From positions 6,634,001 to 6,698,000 of the forward strand of contig NC_046676.1 in assembly GCF_003369915.1 (NCBI RefSeq): 64,000 nucleotides of DNA. The letters are read 5' to 3'. The first letter of the stretch is position 1. Every line of letters begins with the position of its first letter. The DNA is from Drosophila miranda. Lineage: Eukaryota; Arthropoda; Insecta; Diptera; Drosophilidae. The notes under the pieces were generated by a model. The model saw only the letters and a program-made list of their open reading frames with translations. It did not search any database and was not told the DNA's origin. Made by a program: the position numbers and the translations under genes. Positions 61,450 through 64,000 of this stretch are shown in pieces.

Positions 61450-61480
61450 TGTGCACGAGAATGGCAGGCGAAACATTTAA
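61450..61480 (+). CDS. bl: Alternative last coding exon of bl
   Basis: A donor inside the last coding exon (CAACAGAG/gttggt, after 60782) joins an acceptor at 61449 (tcattgcag/TG). This replaces the C-terminal RLVSQTD by SVHENGRRNI before a TAA and gives a 505-residue isoform. The removed intron contains mir-7, which is what makes mir-7 intronic. Confidence 0.75.
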
Positions 61481-61857
61481 GTGGGCAAATACAACTTTAC
61501 CGACAGCAACATGCAACATGCAACAACAACAACAATAACCATCGAAATGTGCTGCGTTTCACGTTTAAAATTAAATTTACTAACAGAAGAAAAGGAACAG
61601 AAAGAGCATCCTCCAAAAAAAAACGAAAGAAATTTATGTATTTCTTCTCTAACTTTAAGTGAAAATTCCCCTGAAAAGAGAGAAAACCCCGAAAAGAAGA
61701 AAAGGACGCCAACTGGAAAATGAAGTGTGCCCTGCGTCATGCCCCCTGTACCCTGGACCCTGCCGCCCCCATCAACCATCATTCTCTCAGCCACACCATT
61801 CTGCTCTTGAACGGGGAAAGTCAACCTTAAAATTCTGTACGATAAGAAGAATGAACA

Positions 61858-61863
61858 AATAAA
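61858..61863 (+). terminator. bl polyadenylation signal
   Basis: AATAAA lies at the end of the bl 3' region, about 1.05 kb after the main stop codon and 380 bp after the alternative one. An earlier AATAAA overlaps the mir-7 hairpin at about 61129. Confidence 0.55.
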
Positions 61864-62433
61864 GTATAATTAAACTTGATGCAAGGCTTGCGGAGCTTTC
61901 GTTTAGTCTGTGAAGGATAATTGTATAATAAGGTTTTATTCACATTTTGCACGTGAACGCTTATACAAAAAAAAAAACATTAAACATTTCGAAGTCGGAT
62001 GTACGCATATAAGAATGTAGGGTTTCATTGCGTTTCACGTAATAAATTATTAAGCATTAATCGGTAGATGTACAATTTAATTAAGAACTGATTTTAGGGT
62101 TGGTATTACTAGGCATCGTTAAGGTCTAATGATTAGAGTCTAGAGTATTTACAAGTTCCGATTGTCATCATCCATCCATCGTTGTCTCCATTGTTATCAT
62201 CGGACTTCATTGGATTTCAATTTTCGCCAGTTTGCTGTCAGATAGCACCTCCATAATGGACTTTTGTGATATGGTAAACATTTGTTAAGCTCCCGCTTAA
62301 GTATAGACTATAATTAATATTGCATTTTGTGTGTGTGTGTGTGTTTGCTCCGATTCGCTTCCCGCCTTTCCAACGTCCAATGTCCAGGAATGCATTCGAG
62401 CATCTACAGCTAAACCCCCTCCTCCCAACCGAA
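61864..62433 (-). other. hil 3' UTR and convergent gap to bl
   Basis: A minus-strand AATAAA (plus-strand TTTATT, 61935-61940) lies 72 bp from the bl signal. The 3' UTR of hil then runs from 62433 to about 61920, and the two genes are tail to tail. A (GT)n tract is at 62327-62344. Confidence 0.55.
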
Positions 62434-64000
62434 TCAATTCCGCTTGGACGAGTTGATTAAATATTTACAACAGTGCGTCAACAAATGTTTCTCGCCGGAG
62501 GAGGATGAGGAGTTGTTGTTATGGTGATGGTGGTGCTGTGGGGCGCCAAGTTCACGCGTGTAAATGTCGAGTCCATACTGACCCTCCTCAGGGAAGCTGA
62601 AAGCGGGCAAGGGAACGGGTAACGAGAATGATTGCTCTGAATTGCTATTAAATTTTCCATTTCCTTCTGCACTCACTTAATGATGAACGTGACAATGTCG
62701 TCCAGCGTGCTGTGAGTCACATACTTCGCCAGCTTCTTTTCCTCGATGCCATTCTTGTGCAGCGTGGCCATAAAATCTGTCAGCGGACGCGACATACGAA
62801 ATTGCAAATCCAGGCTGCGCCCGGCAAAGATGAGCGGGTCCTGGAAAGCACGAAGTGAATGAGCACTGTCATATTTACCAGAGGATATGACCACTTAACC
62901 CACCTGGTGCGTGATGGGAATGAGGCCAAAGAGGCGGGTGGCCTTTGTGGGTCCCCATTCTCCGCTGGCACAGTCTGGCAGCGGCACCATCACCGTCTGA
63001 AGCTCCTCGCAGCAGATCTGATCGGAAGAAAAAGTCAACCATTAGCAGTAGCAGGGGAGTAATACAAGTCAGGGGACGGGAACCCACCTTGAATTTGCAC
63101 ACAGACTTGAACTTCATGGGCTCCCCAGTTAGGTACTCCTGGGGCGTCACCGCATTGGCAAAGATGTCCAGCAGAAAGGCGCCCGAGCAGGGGGCGTGCA
63201 CGCGGAAGGCCACGATGTTGCCGATCACCGATTGCATCACGAATCTCTTGAGAGAGACGCCGTCGTAGGAGAGCTCCTCGTCGCTGTCGTAGAACTTGAG
63301 ATTGTAGTGGAAGATCAGGCAACTCTGCATGTCCGTGGGCATGGCGATGCGTACTGTGGCCGCTCCAGTGTCGTCCGTGAAGACCACAGCCCCATAGCCC
63401 TCGTCGGCAAAGTGCAAGCCGTAGCGGAAGAATAGCGACCGCACAAAGGGTAGATTCTCGAACTCGCGCAACGTGATGGGGCGCTTTAGGAGCTGCCATT
63501 CCTCTTGCAGCGGATAGAACTCGTAGATGAACTCGCGTGGATCGGTGAGGAAATAATGGTCATCGTACTCGTACCTGAAGAAGGATGAAAACCGATTAGA
63601 TACGCAAAAACCCTCCATCTCTGCTATTAATTGGACTCACCGAAGACTGTCGTTCTTGCCGCGACCCTGCTTCGGCGCTTCCTTGGCATTGACCAGGTGG
63701 CGGGCTCCCCAGTTGCATTGGACAAAGCGCCAGGCACCGGCCACATAGACGGCGTTCCAGGAGTTGCGGAAACGCGAGTCCTGGAACTTCACCCCGGGCT
63801 GGTAGCCGGCGCTCTTCGAATACCCCTTGATGACGACACAGTGGAGGCCGGCGTAGCTGCAGAGGCGCTTGAACAGGACATGGTAGCTCTCTGTGCCATA
63901 TTTGATGCCGCGCAGGAGCCCCATGGGCGTGTCGCCGCGCAGATCGTCGTCAAAGTGCATGGCATTCAGGTTTTTGACCGTGATCCAACGGAAGATGGTG
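62434..64000 (-). CDS. hil: Hillarin, transglutaminase-like (kyphoscoliosis peptidase family), 5' part missing
   Basis: Hillarin is a cytoskeleton-associated protein related to kyphoscoliosis peptidase. Five exons are visible: 63641-64000 (continues beyond the window), 63088-63574, 62904-63017, 62677-62840 and 62434-62596, all in phase. The transglutaminase-like core has its cysteine in AGLHCVVIKGYSK. The two later triad positions read RNSWNAV, where the family has HAWNAV, and FVQCNWGA, where it has LVD.TWG. A family-typical segment follows (YFLTDPREFIYEFYPLQEEW), then a beta-rich C-terminal region and a low-complexity HHHHHNNNSSSSS stretch near the end (KYLINSSKRN). The LIM domain expected at the N-terminus lies outside. 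The gene converges on bl. Confidence 0.92.

Overview
The window is insect nuclear DNA, almost certainly from a Drosophila. Genes have short introns with GT-AG ends, core-promoter elements of the fly type (DRE, Ohler motifs 1 and 6, TATA/Inr) and orthologues of D. melanogaster 2R (Muller element C) genes. The order of these genes differs from the D. melanogaster order as I remember it, so this is a rearranged Muller C. The obscura group is my guess; the sequence itself does not settle it.

Left block (1-12 kb), compact housekeeping genes. A partial, intron-containing second copy of Atg7 (1-1297) lies downstream of the complete Atg7 gene (2217-6420, minus). Atg7 carries a galectin-like gene (CG5335, 3306-4466, plus) inside one of its introns. 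Atg7 and Sec6 (exocyst) diverge from a 169-bp spacer with a perfect DRE. The class II CPD photolyase phr and the proteasome gene Prosalpha1 then converge on each other. A perfect 236-bp tandem duplication sits just upstream of Prosalpha1.

Middle block (13.7-42 kb). A zona pellucida (ZP) membrane protein gene of the piopio type is on the minus strand. Its signal-peptide exon (32.7 kb) is separated from the other six coding exons (13.7-15.8 kb) by a 17-kb intron full of simple repeats. Upstream lies a three-unit tandem array of about 0.9 kb per unit (36337-39049), each unit with a perfect NRF-1/Ewg-type palindrome and a second 14-bp palindrome. The MIND-complex kinetochore gene Nnf1a (40181-41014, minus) follows, with a GC-AG intron.

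Right block (42.5-64 kb). bancal (bl, hnRNP K) occupies the plus strand from a probable DRE promoter at 42.56 kb to about 61.9 kb. It has three KH domains, a glycine-rich linker and a 44-nt micro-exon behind a C-rich repeat. An alternative last intron contains the conserved microRNA mir-7. bl converges on hillarin (hil, minus), whose N-terminal part lies beyond the window.

For the spliced genes I joined exons by hand from splice sites, and the reading phase closes in every case. Protein lengths given are sums of those exons. Gene names rest on recognising protein families and known fly gene neighbourhoods, not on a database search.
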